Source: RGIG3102 sp964525015 (GTDB lineage: Bacteria; Bacillota; Clostridia; Oscillospirales; Ruminococcaceae). Taken from it: a stretch of DNA of 55,806 nucleotides. Position numbers and translations under genes: made by a program. The notes below the pieces were generated by a model that saw only the letters and a list, made by a program, of their open reading frames with translations, searched no databases and was not told the origin of the DNA. Location of the stretch: NCBI GenBank assembly GCA_964525015.1, contig CAZGFY010000012.1, positions 1 through 55,806 of the forward strand, written 5' to 3'. This document shows, piece by piece, positions 14,799-24,014 of the stretch (position 1 is the first letter of the stretch; each line of letters begins with the position of its first letter).

Positions 14799-15693
14799 AT
14801 TCTTTAAAGCTCTTGAAAATTTCGCAAATGGCGATATAACTATTACAACCAAGCGAAAAACTAAAGAAAAAAGAAGAGAAACAACCCACCACGAAGAAAC
14901 TATCGAAGAAAGATACAAAACTTGGCACGATAATAAAGCTGAAAGTTTTTTTAACACAGTTTATAAAGTTGCCTCTGGGCTAATTTGCGCTTTAGTTATT
15001 ATCGTTTTATTAATCACTGTTTCCTTCCTTCCTGAGTTTGGAAATCCTAATAACCCAGTAAATAATGAAGTTTCTGATAGATACATCGAAAAAGGCCTTG
15101 AAGAAACTGGTGCTGTTAATATTGTTTCGGGTATGATTTTAGATTATCGTGCTTTTGATACCTTTGGCGAAAGTGCTGTTTTATTCACAGCCTCTGCCTG
15201 TGTTATGTTTTTAATGAGAAGTGATAAACCTAAAAAAGTTTCAGGAGAAATGCTCAATGAAAACTATAAGGTTATCCCAAGAGATCCAATTGTTAAAAAT
15301 GTTGCAAAATTTGTTATTCCTTTTGTCTTAGTTTTTGGTATATACCTTGTTTTAAATGGACATATTTCTCCAGGTGGTGGTTTTTCTGGTGGTGCTTTAA
15401 TGGGTGCAAGTTTAATTTTATATTCCTCTGCTTATGGCTACAAAACGATACGAGCTGTTATCACTGAAAAATTAGTTAAAAGCATAACATTTTACTCTCT
15501 TGCATTTTATGCTATTGCAAAAGGCTATTCATTTTTTACAGGTGCAAACCATATTCCAACAGGCTTTCCTTTGGGCGAGGCTGGGGATATTCTTTCAGCT
15601 GGGCTAATCTTGCCACTTAATATCTGCGTTGGCCTTATTGTAACTTGCACTATTTATAGCTTTTATTCTTTATTCACAAAGGGGGAAGTTTAA
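14785..15693 (+). CDS. mrpB: MrpB-type subunit with MbhE-like N-terminal part
   Basis: 302 residues. Residues 1-55 are a very charged cytoplasmic segment (KRKTKEKRRETTHHEETIEER). A membrane segment and the NIVSGMILDYRAFDTFGESAVLF stretch follow, like MbhE or the end of MrpA. From about residue 165 comes the MnhB/MrpB domain with VFGIYLVLNGHISPGGGFSGGALMG and PLNICVGLIVTCTI. It thus appears to fuse the last part of MrpA to MrpB. The charged N terminus is unusual. It overlaps the preceding gene by 14 bases. Confidence 0.85.
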   Translation: MKTNKFFKALENFANGDITITTKRKTKEKRRETTHHEETIEERYKTWHDNKAESFFNTVYKVASGLICALVIIVLLITVSFLPEFGNPNNPVNNEVSDRYIEKGLEETGAVNIVSGMILDYRAFDTFGESAVLFTASACVMFLMRSDKPKKVSGEMLNENYKVIPRDPIVKNVAKFVIPFVLVFGIYLVLNGHISPGGGFSGGALMGASLILYSSAYGYKTIRAVITEKLVKSITFYSLAFYAIAKGYSFFTGANHIPTGFPLGEAGDILSAGLILPLNICVGLIVTCTIYSFYSLFTKGEV

Positions 15694-15695
15694 AA

Positions 15696-16073
15696 ATGAT
15701 AGGTCCTAATTTGCTTCATAACTACTATGAAACTATCGCTATGATTTTATTTGGAATAGGATTTACAAATCTATTTTTGCAAAAAAATCTTATTAAAAAG
15801 GTTATCGGTCTTAATATTATGGATGGTGCTGTATATTTATTTTTAGCCGCAAAAGGCTATATTGAATCTCGCATTGCACCAATTATTGTAAATGGTGTAA
15901 CCGACCCTTCGGTTTATATAAATCCAATACCTAGTGGACTTGTTTTAACTGGTATTGTTGTTTCGGTTTCTATTACAGCCGTTTCATTATCTTTAATTAC
16001 TAAATTATATAGAGAATATCGCACTTTAGATTTAGATGAAATCATCACTAGAGTGGGCAAGGAGGCTAGCTAA
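15696..16073 (+). CDS. mrpC: Mrp antiporter subunit C (NuoK-like)
   Basis: MrpC/MnhC family, 125 residues with three transmembrane helices, homologous to NuoK of complex I. Conserved segments are KKVIGLNIMDGAVYLFL and NPIPSGLVLTGIVVSVSITAVSL. A GGGGGAAG ribosome site precedes the ATG. Its stop overlaps the start of the next gene (TAATG). Confidence 0.92.
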   Translation: MIGPNLLHNYYETIAMILFGIGFTNLFLQKNLIKKVIGLNIMDGAVYLFLAAKGYIESRIAPIIVNGVTDPSVYINPIPSGLVLTGIVVSVSITAVSLSLITKLYREYRTLDLDEIITRVGKEAS

Positions 16074-17557
16074 TGCCATTTGTTTATAATTTTCCTTTTT
16101 TCTGTATTCTCCTAACTATGGTAGGTGGTATTATCAGTAGTGTTTTAAAAGAAAAGCATGCATATTATCTCAATCTTTTTATAACAACTATTTGCCTTAT
16201 TATGAGCGTTACCCTGCTCATTTTTATGTATAATACTCCTAGTGATGTAACCTATTTAATGGGACACTTCCCTGCACCTTGGGGCAATGAAATTCGTTTT
16301 GGCCCTTTAGAAACTTTAATTGGAACAATTCTAAGCGTAGTTATGCTTTTAATAATTATCGGTGAAAAAGATAGGGTGTTTTTAAATGTTAAGGAAAACA
16401 AATTAAATTTATTTTATCTAATGATGAATTTAATGCTTTCTAGCCTTTACGCCCTAACTTATACAAACGATTTATTCACAGGCTATGTTTTTATAGAAAT
16501 AAACACACTTTGTGCCTGTGGGCTTATTATGGCAAAAGAAAATGGAAAAACAATCGGTGCAACTATTAAATATCTTTTAATGAGCCTATTAGGTTCTGGT
16601 TTATATCTTGTGGCGATTATCCTTTTATATGATTTAACCGGCCATTTATTAATGCCAAATGTTCAAGAAAGCCTGCAAAATTTAATTGCAACTGGAACAT
16701 ATCAACTTCCAATTACTATTATCGCTGGTCTTCTAGCTGTTGGTATTGCTATTAAATCAGCATTATTCCCTTTTCACACTTGGATGAGCCATGCTTATAA
16801 TAATGCGATGAATATGTCTAATGCTATATCTTCTGGCCTTGTTGTAAAGGGATATGTAATTTTACTTATTAAATTCTTTTGCAGTGTTTTTGGCCTTAAT
16901 ATTATTAAAGGCTTAAATGTTGGGAATGTATTATTACTTTTTGGCATACTTGGAATTATAATAGGTAGTATTGATGCTTTAAGAGAAAAAAATATTAAAA
17001 GAATGCTTGCATATTCTTCTGTTGGGCAGATGGGATATATCTATGTTGGTATCGGCCTTGCAACACTTGAGGGCTTAGTTGCAGCTTGCTTTGTTATCGT
17101 TTCGCACGCTCTAACTAAATCAATGCTTTTCTCTTCATTAGAAGGGCTTATGATTTCTTCTAATAATAGCAAATATATAAATGATTTAAAAGGCTCTGCT
17201 TATAGAAATCCAATAGCTGCAATCGCCTTTACAATCGGTGCTTTTTCAATGATAGGGATTCCTTTATTTTCAGGCTTTACTAGCAAATACTTTTTATCCA
17301 CTGCTGCTATAAATGAAGGTGGAATGGCTATGATTATATTAGTAGCCTTATTAATAAGCACAGTTTTAAATGCTGTTTATTTTTCAAAAGTGCTTATTAG
17401 TATATACACAAAAGATACAAATAGCACTTTAAAACACAAAAACAGCCTAAACTATAAGTTTAGTATGGGAAGTTTTATCACGCTAAATATTCTACTTGGA
17501 ATTTTCTATCAGCCAGTTCTTGATATTATCCAAAGTGGGCTTTTACTAATTATATAG
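16073..17557 (+). CDS. Antiporter-like subunit 1 of 4 (MrpD/NuoN-like)
   Basis: Proton-conducting membrane transporter of the NuoL/M/N family, 494 residues, about 14 transmembrane helices. The residues that build the proton channel are kept: Glu142 (VFIEINTL), Lys228 (AIKSALFPFHTW) and Lys259 (VVKGYV), plus lysines in SHALTKSML and FTSKYF. The loop between Lys228 and Lys259 is divergent (SHAYNNAMNMSNAISSG in place of the usual AHxxAPxxxSAxLSG). GGAGG lies upstream. It occupies the MrpD position after mrpC. Confidence 0.88.
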   Translation: MPFVYNFPFFCILLTMVGGIISSVLKEKHAYYLNLFITTICLIMSVTLLIFMYNTPSDVTYLMGHFPAPWGNEIRFGPLETLIGTILSVVMLLIIIGEKDRVFLNVKENKLNLFYLMMNLMLSSLYALTYTNDLFTGYVFIEINTLCACGLIMAKENGKTIGATIKYLLMSLLGSGLYLVAIILLYDLTGHLLMPNVQESLQNLIATGTYQLPITIIAGLLAVGIAIKSALFPFHTWMSHAYNNAMNMSNAISSGLVVKGYVILLIKFFCSVFGLNIIKGLNVGNVLLLFGILGIIIGSIDALREKNIKRMLAYSSVGQMGYIYVGIGLATLEGLVAACFVIVSHALTKSMLFSSLEGLMISSNNSKYINDLKGSAYRNPIAAIAFTIGAFSMIGIPLFSGFTSKYFLSTAAINEGGMAMIILVALLISTVLNAVYFSKVLISIYTKDTNSTLKHKNSLNYKFSMGSFITLNILLGIFYQPVLDIIQSGLLLII

Positions 17558-17568
17558 GGGAGATTAAT

Positions 17569-19020
17569 ATGTTTAATTTAATATCAGTATTTTTCCCTAT
17601 AATTTTAGGGTTTATAATGCTTTTTAGTAAAATAGAAGATAGAAAAACTATTCATAAATTAAGCTTTTCTATCGCTTTTATAACGTTAATAAGCGTTTTT
17701 ATAACAAACTTTGCTTTTTCAGGCACTAAAATCGACTTTTTAAAATTAGTTTTAAATATTGAGTATAGCTTTAAAGTTGACGCTCTTTCGGTTTTCTTTT
17801 CTAGTCTTGTAGTCATTATCTGGCTACTTGCTTTAGTTTATGCTTTTAGCTATATGTCGCACTCAAAGGAAGAAAAAAGATTTTTTTCATTCTTTTTAAT
17901 TTCACTAGGCGCCCTTTTAGGAGTTATCTATGCTAATAATTTAATCACACTATATAGCTTTTTTGAAGGACTATCTCTTGCAGCCTATGTTTTAGTTATC
18001 CACGAGGGAACAAACTCAGCACTGCTAGCTGGAAGAAAATTTATCTACTATTCAATTTTTGGAGCGTCTTTAGGATTAATTGGTGCAATTTATCTTTACG
18101 CCATTATCCCTGACCCTAGCTTTACTGCTGGTGGAATTTTAGAAATCGCAAATATGCTGGATAGAGATGGGATAATATTAATATCCTTTTTAGCAATTGT
18201 TGGTTTTGGCTGTAAAGCTGGATTATATCCTTTACACGCTTGGCTTTCTGCAGCTCACCCTGCCGCTCCTGCCCCTGCTAGTGCTGTTTTATCTGGGCTT
18301 ATCACAAAGGCTGGAGTAGTGGCTATAATTAGGGTTATCTATTATTTTGTTGGGGATGATGTTTTAAGAGGAACTTGGGTTCAAACTGCTCTAATAGCTC
18401 TTTCACTTCTAACAATTTTTATGGGCTCAATGCTTGCAGTAAGAGAAACAATTATCAAAAAGCGTCTTGCCTACTCTTCTGTTAGCCAGATATCCTATGT
18501 TTTACTAGGAGTGTTTTTATTAAATGAAGTTGGCTTTACAGGTGCACTTTTACAAGTTGTATTTCACGCAACAGCAAAAACATTATTATTCCTAGTGGCT
18601 GGGGCTATAATTTTCAAAACTCACCACACTAAAACCAGCGAAATTATAGGCCTTGGAAATAAACACAAGGATATTTTTATCTTTCTTTTAATAGGGGGTT
18701 TATCCTTAGTTGGTATTCCACTAACTGGTGGATTTGTTTCGAAATGGTATTTAGCAGAAGGTGCATTATTATTAGATAATGGTGTATATGCTGTTTTAAT
18801 AATTATGATTTCTGCACTTTTAACAGCTGTTTATCTATTCACACCTGTTACAAAGGCATTCTTTATTCCAAAAAGTGAAATGATACAAGGAAAAGACAAG
18901 CTAGATAATTTAATGCTAATTCCCATGATTACACTTTCAGTTATTATAATAGTTTTTGGCACATATCCAAAGCCTATTATTGATTTTATAAGCAGTATAA
19001 CTGCAAATTTAGCTATATAG
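17569..19020 (+). CDS. Antiporter-like subunit 2 of 4 (MrpD/NuoM-like)
   Basis: 483 residues, NuoL/M/N family, about 14 transmembrane helices. Channel residues: Glu133 (SFFEGLSL), Lys216 (GCKAGLYPLHAWL), Lys247 (LITKAGV), with further lysines in FHATAKTLL and FVSKWY. The AAHPAAPAPASAVLSGL loop is canonical. GGGGAG lies upstream; 11 bases follow subunit 1. All signs point to a functional proton or cation pathway rather than a decayed copy. Confidence 0.88.
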   Translation: MFNLISVFFPIILGFIMLFSKIEDRKTIHKLSFSIAFITLISVFITNFAFSGTKIDFLKLVLNIEYSFKVDALSVFFSSLVVIIWLLALVYAFSYMSHSKEEKRFFSFFLISLGALLGVIYANNLITLYSFFEGLSLAAYVLVIHEGTNSALLAGRKFIYYSIFGASLGLIGAIYLYAIIPDPSFTAGGILEIANMLDRDGIILISFLAIVGFGCKAGLYPLHAWLSAAHPAAPAPASAVLSGLITKAGVVAIIRVIYYFVGDDVLRGTWVQTALIALSLLTIFMGSMLAVRETIIKKRLAYSSVSQISYVLLGVFLLNEVGFTGALLQVVFHATAKTLLFLVAGAIIFKTHHTKTSEIIGLGNKHKDIFIFLLIGGLSLVGIPLTGGFVSKWYLAEGALLLDNGVYAVLIIMISALLTAVYLFTPVTKAFFIPKSEMIQGKDKLDNLMLIPMITLSVIIIVFGTYPKPIIDFISSITANLAI

Positions 19021-19032
19021 GGGGATAATTTT

Positions 19033-20493
19033 ATGAACATTTTAATACTTTCTCCTATTATACTTGCCTTTATTTTAGGTATTTCAATTCTAATTTGTAA
19101 AACTAGTGAAACAAATTCCATTATGAAAAAAGGCATAGTATACACTATTTTAATTTCAGCTTTAACTTTTAGCATTGTATTTAGCTTTTACAATCAATCT
19201 TTTACAGTGGTAGAATTTAATGATATTTTAAGTATAAGCTTTAAAATCGATGCACTTGGAGCTATATTTATATCTTTAATTAGCTTTTTATGGCCTTTTG
19301 CTTCTGTTTACGCAAGCAAATATATGACCCACGAAGGTGGCGAGAAAAAGTTTTTTGCATATTACACAATGACCTTTGGAACGGTTATCGCTCTTAGTTT
19401 TTCAGCTAATATGCTAACTATGTATTTATTTTACGAAGTTTTATCTTTTATAACTCTCCCACTTGTTATTCATAATAATAAACAAAGAGATTTATATGCT
19501 GGCAAAGTGTATATTATGTATTCGGTTTTAGGTGCATCTATTTCATTTGTTGGTATGATGTTATTTATGTATAATACAGGCACTTGGCAGTTTAACTCAG
19601 GTGTTTTAAATGGCGTTTCTAATGATAATATGCTTTTAATTGCATATATCTTAATGTTTACAGGGTTTGCAGTTAAGGCTGGTATATTTCCATTTAATAA
19701 ATGGCTAATTGCAGCTGGTGTTGCCCCAACAACGGTTACCGCACTTTTACACGCAGTAGCAGTTGTAAAATCAGGTGTGTTTGCAGTAATGAGAGTTACC
19801 TATTATCTATATACTCCTGAGTATCTACTGGGAACTTATGCACAATATACTGCTATGATACTAAGTATTATAACAATTATTTTTGGTTCTTCTATGGCTA
19901 TGAAAAATAAACATTTAAAAAGAAGATTTGCCTACTCCACGGTTAGCCAGCTTTCTTATATTCTTTTAGCTGTTAGTAGTATGAGCATTTACGGGCTTGT
20001 TGCAGCTATGATGCACACTATATTTCACGCATTAATTAAAATAGTTATATTCTACACTGCTGGAAATGTTATGTTTGTAAATCATAAGGAATATGTGAGT
20101 GATATAGAAGGATACGGAAAAAAAATGAAACTCACCTTTGTATCTTTTACAATTAGTAGCATTGCTTTAATTGGTATTCCTCCTTTTGGTGGATTTTCTT
20201 CAAAATTCTCTATTGCCACAAGCGTTATATCTGTTGGTGGCTGGATTGGATTTATCGGCGTTTTAGCTCTTATGATTTCAGCTCTTTTAACTGCTATGTA
20301 CCTACTACAAATCGCAGTTTTAGCATTTATTCCACACAATGATTTTGATAATGCAAAACTCAAAAAAGTTAGCGAAGCACCAAAAGAAATGAGCTATACT
20401 CTAGCTATTCTTACCACTGTTATGGTTATTGCTTCATTCTCATCAAGCAGTATCTACACTTTTATACAAACTTTACTAATAGGAGGATATTAG
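19033..20493 (+). CDS. Antiporter-like subunit 3 of 4 (MrpD/NuoM-like)
   Basis: 486 residues, NuoL/M/N family, about 14 transmembrane helices. Glu135 (LFYEVLSF), Lys215 (AVKAGIFPFNKWL) and Lys246 (VVKSGVF) are present, with lysines in FHALIKIVI and FSSKFS. The channel loop carries AAGVAPTTVTALLHAVA, where most relatives have AHAxAPxxxSAxLSG, so it is a distinct subgroup. GGGGGA lies upstream. A third antiporter-like copy in one operon is not part of the canonical seven-gene Mrp set. Confidence 0.86.
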   Translation: MNILILSPIILAFILGISILICKTSETNSIMKKGIVYTILISALTFSIVFSFYNQSFTVVEFNDILSISFKIDALGAIFISLISFLWPFASVYASKYMTHEGGEKKFFAYYTMTFGTVIALSFSANMLTMYLFYEVLSFITLPLVIHNNKQRDLYAGKVYIMYSVLGASISFVGMMLFMYNTGTWQFNSGVLNGVSNDNMLLIAYILMFTGFAVKAGIFPFNKWLIAAGVAPTTVTALLHAVAVVKSGVFAVMRVTYYLYTPEYLLGTYAQYTAMILSIITIIFGSSMAMKNKHLKRRFAYSTVSQLSYILLAVSSMSIYGLVAAMMHTIFHALIKIVIFYTAGNVMFVNHKEYVSDIEGYGKKMKLTFVSFTISSIALIGIPPFGGFSSKFSIATSVISVGGWIGFIGVLALMISALLTAMYLLQIAVLAFIPHNDFDNAKLKKVSEAPKEMSYTLAILTTVMVIASFSSSSIYTFIQTLLIGGY

Positions 20494-20496
20494 TTT

Positions 20497-22425
20497 ATGA
20501 ATATTAATATTTTATTAGGCATAGTTTGTTTGCTTGTTTTAATTTTTGGGGTTACATTAATTTTAATAAAAAAAGAGAAAAACCTTTGGATATCTTCTCT
20601 TTTTATAATCAGCCTTACTTTAATTATAAATCTATACTCCTTTATTAATTTTGATAGCCACTTAGAAAGCTTTAATTTAGAATTATTTTCCGGATTTGGT
20701 ATAAGTTTTGCTGTTAATGAGTTTTCTATTTTATTTTCAGTTATTGCGAGCGTTTTATGGCTAATTAGTGCAACTGAAACAAAGGAATATTTTGCTCATC
20801 ACGCAGAAAATCTTTCAAGATACTATGCTTCTTTAATCCTAACATTTGCTGGAACACTCGGAGTGTTTTACGCTGGCGATTTATTCACATTATTTGTTTT
20901 TTTTGAAATAATGTCTTTTTCAAGCTACCTTTGGGTAGTTCATAATGGCGATGAAAAATCAAATATTGCTGGCAAAAGTTATCTAAGTTATGCTGTTTTT
21001 GGTGGATTGTCTTTACTATTTGGAATTTTCATTTTATATTCCCTATCAGGTAATTTAGAAATATCCAGTTTATCAGAAAATTTTATCGCCTATCAAGATA
21101 ACTATCTATTATATCTATCAGCATTTTTAATCTTTGTTGGATTTGGATGCAAAGCTGGTGCTTTTTTCACTCACGACTGGCTGGCGCTTGCACATACAGC
21201 CTCCCCTGCTCCTGCAAGTGGACTTCTTTCAGGACTTCTAACCAAAACTGGAGTATACGGCATAATCTTATTAGTGTTTAAAATTATGTCTTTTAGCAGT
21301 TTCTTTGTTTACTTTGTTTTAGCCATTAGCGTTTTAAATATGCTAATAGGGGCAATTTACGCCTTTATGAGCAATGATTTAAAAAGAACTCTTGCATTCT
21401 CTTCTGTTTCTCAAATAGGCTTTATTCTTTGGGGCGTTAGCTTTTCAGTTTTACTAGGAGATCATAATACTTATGCCGTTTACGGAACAGTTTTTCATAT
21501 GATAAACCATAGCTTAATTAAAATTTTATTATTTAGTTTAGCTGGTATTATCTATCAAAACACTCACACCTTAGATTTAAATAAGCTAAAAGGCTTTGGT
21601 AGAGATAAACCTTGGCTGAAAATTAGTTTTGCAATTGGTGCTATGAGTATTATGGGTATACCTTTATTTAGCGGATATATAAGCAAAACTCTTTTGCACG
21701 AAGCTGTAGTTGAATTAATGTATATGGGATATCACTCATTTATCTGGACGGCTCTTGAATGGATATTCCTTCTTTCAGGCGGATTTACTTTTGCATATAT
21801 GCTAAAATTATTTATCTGTATATTTATAGAAAAAAGCGAGAGCGAAAAGCAAATTAAAAACTATGTAACTAAAAAAACTGCATCTTTACTTTCTATTATA
21901 GCCACAGTCCTTGTTATCCTAGGTGTAACTCCTAATATAACTTTTGGATATATTGGAGAATTTGTTGCACATTTTCTAAACACTCACGCTAAAGATGATA
22001 TTCATTATTTTATCTGGATAAATTTAAAAGGCAGTTTAGTTTCAATTGCAATCGGATTATTTTTATATTTTGTAATCGCTAGAAAAACTGTTGCGACTAG
22101 TAAAAAAGGATATATTGATTTTAATTCAGCTAATATTACAATCGAAAACTATATTTATAAGCCTTTAATGAAGATTTTAAGCTTTATTTTTGCTATTATA
22201 ATGCGAATATTCGATGTTAGCTTAGATATTTTAATAGTTATAATTAATAGGTTATTTTATAAATCAGTTAAAATACCCGCTAGCTTTTTTGAAGGAAAAG
22301 AAAAGCCTGCTTATATAAAAGAATCAACACTTCATATAACATATTCATTAAGTTATAGCCTTCTTTTATTTGGTATTGGCTTAATCATAACTATTTTTTA
22401 CCTATTGGTAGTAGGAACAAATTAA
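20497..22425 (+). CDS. Antiporter-like subunit 4 of 4, long form with C-terminal extension
   Basis: 642 residues. The core (to about 470) is NuoL/M/N-like with Glu137 (FVFFEIMSF), Lys219 (GCKAGAFFTHDWL), Lys250 (LLTKTGVYG), and lysines in HSLIKILL and YISKTLL. A C-terminal extension of about 170 residues has three or four more hydrophobic segments, reminiscent of the longer NuoL and MrpA. Unlike full MrpA, the MbhD and MbhE modules are not fused here but lie upstream as separate genes. AGGAGG lies 10 bases before the ATG. Last gene of the operon. Confidence 0.85.
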   Translation: MNINILLGIVCLLVLIFGVTLILIKKEKNLWISSLFIISLTLIINLYSFINFDSHLESFNLELFSGFGISFAVNEFSILFSVIASVLWLISATETKEYFAHHAENLSRYYASLILTFAGTLGVFYAGDLFTLFVFFEIMSFSSYLWVVHNGDEKSNIAGKSYLSYAVFGGLSLLFGIFILYSLSGNLEISSLSENFIAYQDNYLLYLSAFLIFVGFGCKAGAFFTHDWLALAHTASPAPASGLLSGLLTKTGVYGIILLVFKIMSFSSFFVYFVLAISVLNMLIGAIYAFMSNDLKRTLAFSSVSQIGFILWGVSFSVLLGDHNTYAVYGTVFHMINHSLIKILLFSLAGIIYQNTHTLDLNKLKGFGRDKPWLKISFAIGAMSIMGIPLFSGYISKTLLHEAVVELMYMGYHSFIWTALEWIFLLSGGFTFAYMLKLFICIFIEKSESEKQIKNYVTKKTASLLSIIATVLVILGVTPNITFGYIGEFVAHFLNTHAKDDIHYFIWINLKGSLVSIAIGLFLYFVIARKTVATSKKGYIDFNSANITIENYIYKPLMKILSFIFAIIMRIFDVSLDILIVIINRLFYKSVKIPASFFEGKEKPAYIKESTLHITYSLSYSLLLFGIGLIITIFYLLVVGTN

Positions 22426-22429
22426 TAAA

Positions 22430-22481
22430 AACAACACAAAAGGGGCAAAGTCTTTTAAAAGACTAGCCCCTTTGTGTTGTT
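22430..22481 (+). terminator. Compound hairpin ending the Mrp operon
   Basis: Outer arms AACAACACAAAAGGGGC (22430-22446) and GCCCCTTTGTGTTGTT (22466-22481), one bulge, enclose a perfect 16-base palindrome AGTCTTTTAAAAGACT (22449-22464). No U-run directly follows, so it may protect the mRNA 3' end and block convergent transcription from the MarR side. Confidence 0.7.
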
Positions 22482-22508
22482 CACAAAACATTTTTAATCA
22501 AAAATATT

Positions 22509-22928
22509 TTATATCGTTTTAATATTTTCAATTCTCTTTAGTAATGAAATTAATTGCTCTTTATCCGTGCTATCAAGCGATTTTAATATCGTATTTTCCC
22601 AGCGTACTTCAGCTGAAAGCATAGATTCATATGCCTCTTCCCCTGTTTTAGTAAGCACAAATGATTTTTTTCTTCTATCTTGATATTTTATATGCTCTTC
22701 TTTTACAAGATTTAACTTTTCTAGTTTATCAATACTCCTTGCAACATGTGCAGGATCCATAATCAGCTCCTTTGCCATCTGCCCAGGAGAAGCTATTTCA
22801 TTATCACCTATATATTTTAAAAACGGAACGATACCTATCGAAAGATTGTATTTTTGCGCATCGAAGATGCAATATGCATTCATATCTTTTTTTAGTCTTG
22901 TAATTGTATTGGTAATTTGTGGTTTCAT
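22509..22928 (-). CDS. MarR-family transcriptional regulator
   Basis: About 139 residues with a MarR-type winged helix: ASPGQMAKELIMDPAHVARSIDKLEKLNLV is the recognition region and YQDRRKKSFVLTKTGE the wing with its conserved Asp-Arg. The start is the ATG at 22928, which has AAAGGG upstream; a longer frame to 22979 has no ribosome site. Convergent with the Mrp operon. An inverted repeat overlaps its own promoter (22994-23036), fitting autorepression. The ligand is unknown. Confidence 0.88.
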   Translation of the reverse strand: MKPQITNTITRLKKDMNAYCIFDAQKYNLSIGIVPFLKYIGDNEIASPGQMAKELIMDPAHVARSIDKLEKLNLVKEEHIKYQDRRKKSFVLTKTGEEAYESMLSAEVRWENTILKSLDSTDKEQLISLLKRIENIKTI

Positions 22929-22993
22929 AATAATACCCTTTATCTGTTTTTTATTTATTAAATTAATAAACAATATCACCTTTCTATGTTTAA

Positions 22994-23036
22994 CTTGATT
23001 TTATAAAGTATAATATATATTTTAAAAAAAATCAAG
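22994..23036 (-). promoter_or_regulatory. MarR promoter with inverted-repeat operator
   Basis: Minus strand TTGATT (23030-23035), 17-base spacer, TATACT (23007-23012). A perfect 9-bp inverted repeat CTTGATTTT (22994-23002) / AAAATCAAG (23028-23036) brackets the promoter. Confidence 0.6.
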
Positions 23037-23074
23037 ATTAAATTTGATATATTTATATATTACAACAATAAACT

Positions 23075-23097
23075 AGGCGATACAATACATCACCTAA
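23075..23097 (-). terminator. Terminator of the SRPBCC gene
   Basis: On the minus strand TAGGTGATG (23089-23097) pairs with TATCGCCTA (23075-23083), two G-U pairs, followed by GTTTATTGTT. Confidence 0.55.
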
Positions 23098-23116
23098 TTC
23101 ATTCTTGCATTAAATT

Positions 23117-23527
23117 TTAATTTGTTTGTGTTTCATTCAGCAAAGCCTTTTTTAAATCATTAATATAAATTTGTTGTTGTTTTTTTAGTGTATCCTTAAT
23201 AAAGGGGAGAAGAAACATTTTCTTAGGTTTAAGATTGGTATCAAATTCGATAACACAATGATTTTCATCACCTGATAAAAAGCCTTTTATAACTCCAAAA
23301 TAATGTTTATTTTCTAATTTCAATTCCCACTGCCTATACAGTTTTGCAAAAGTAAACTTACAAAGGGTTGAATTTTTACTTTGAGAATTAATTATAAAAG
23401 TGCTATTATTAATAATTTTAATTTTACCAAAACCACTTCTCCAAGTGTAATTTTCAAGATATGTTATTTTATTCCATACTTTAACGATGTCAAAATCCAG
23501 CTTCACTTTAATTTTAGATTTAATCAT
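23117..23527 (-). CDS. SRPBCC/START-like domain protein
   Basis: About 136 residues with the look of an SRPBCC (polyketide cyclase/START-like) fold: an N-terminal strand-helix (IKSKIKVKLDFDIVKVWNKIT), central strands and a long C-terminal helix (LPFIKDTLKKQQQIYINDLKKALL). Such proteins bind hydrophobic ligands; none can be named here. The start is the ATG at 23527, with AGGAGAG 5 bases upstream; a longer frame to 23563 is less likely. Lies downstream of the spoVA genes with a 122-base gap. Confidence 0.6.
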   Translation of the reverse strand: MIKSKIKVKLDFDIVKVWNKITYLENYTWRSGFGKIKIINNSTFIINSQSKNSTLCKFTFAKLYRQWELKLENKHYFGVIKGFLSGDENHCVIEFDTNLKPKKMFLLPFIKDTLKKQQQIYINDLKKALLNETQTN

Positions 23528-23648
23528 AAAATCTCTCCTAAAGCTTGCATTAAAAACTGCCATTATTTGACATTATCTATAATTTGAGTATATCATATCT
23601 ATTATATGAAATCAATAGTGATTTTGATAAAAGAATAAAGCTTTTTAA

Positions 23649-24002
23649 TTATTGACTATTTGGTTTTTTTAATAGACTAACAAAAAATCCAAAAATCAAA
23701 CTAGCACTAACACCGCCCGAACAAGCTATAAATCCACCTGTAAATATCCCTATAAATCCTTCTTCTTCAACTGCATCCCTAACTCCTTTTGCTAGTGCAT
23801 TTCCAAATCCGATAATGGGGACTGAGCCCCCTGCACCTGCAAATTCAATAACCATATCCCAAATGCCAAACGCACCTAAAACAACCCCCATAACAACGCC
23901 TATAACAAGTATTCTAGCTGGAGTAAGTTTTGTTAAATCAAGTAGAAGTTGTCCTAGCACACATATAAATCCTCCCACTACAAATGCCATTATATAATTC
24001 AT
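23649..24002 (-). CDS. spoVAE: Stage V sporulation protein AE
   Basis: SpoVAEb-type membrane protein, 117 residues, four hydrophobic segments with GIWDMVIEFAGAGGSVPIIGFGNALAKG and the GGFIACSGGVSASL region. With SpoVAC and SpoVAD it belongs to the channel complex that moves dipicolinic acid into the developing spore and out again at germination. AAGGAG lies 7 bases before the ATG at 24002; the ATG at 24008 is too close. Third gene of spoVAC-AD-AE. Confidence 0.95.
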   Translation of the reverse strand: MNYIMAFVVGGFICVLGQLLLDLTKLTPARILVIGVVMGVVLGAFGIWDMVIEFAGAGGSVPIIGFGNALAKGVRDAVEEEGFIGIFTGGFIACSGGVSASLIFGFFVSLLKKPNSQ

Positions 24003-24014
24003 AAACATTCTCCT

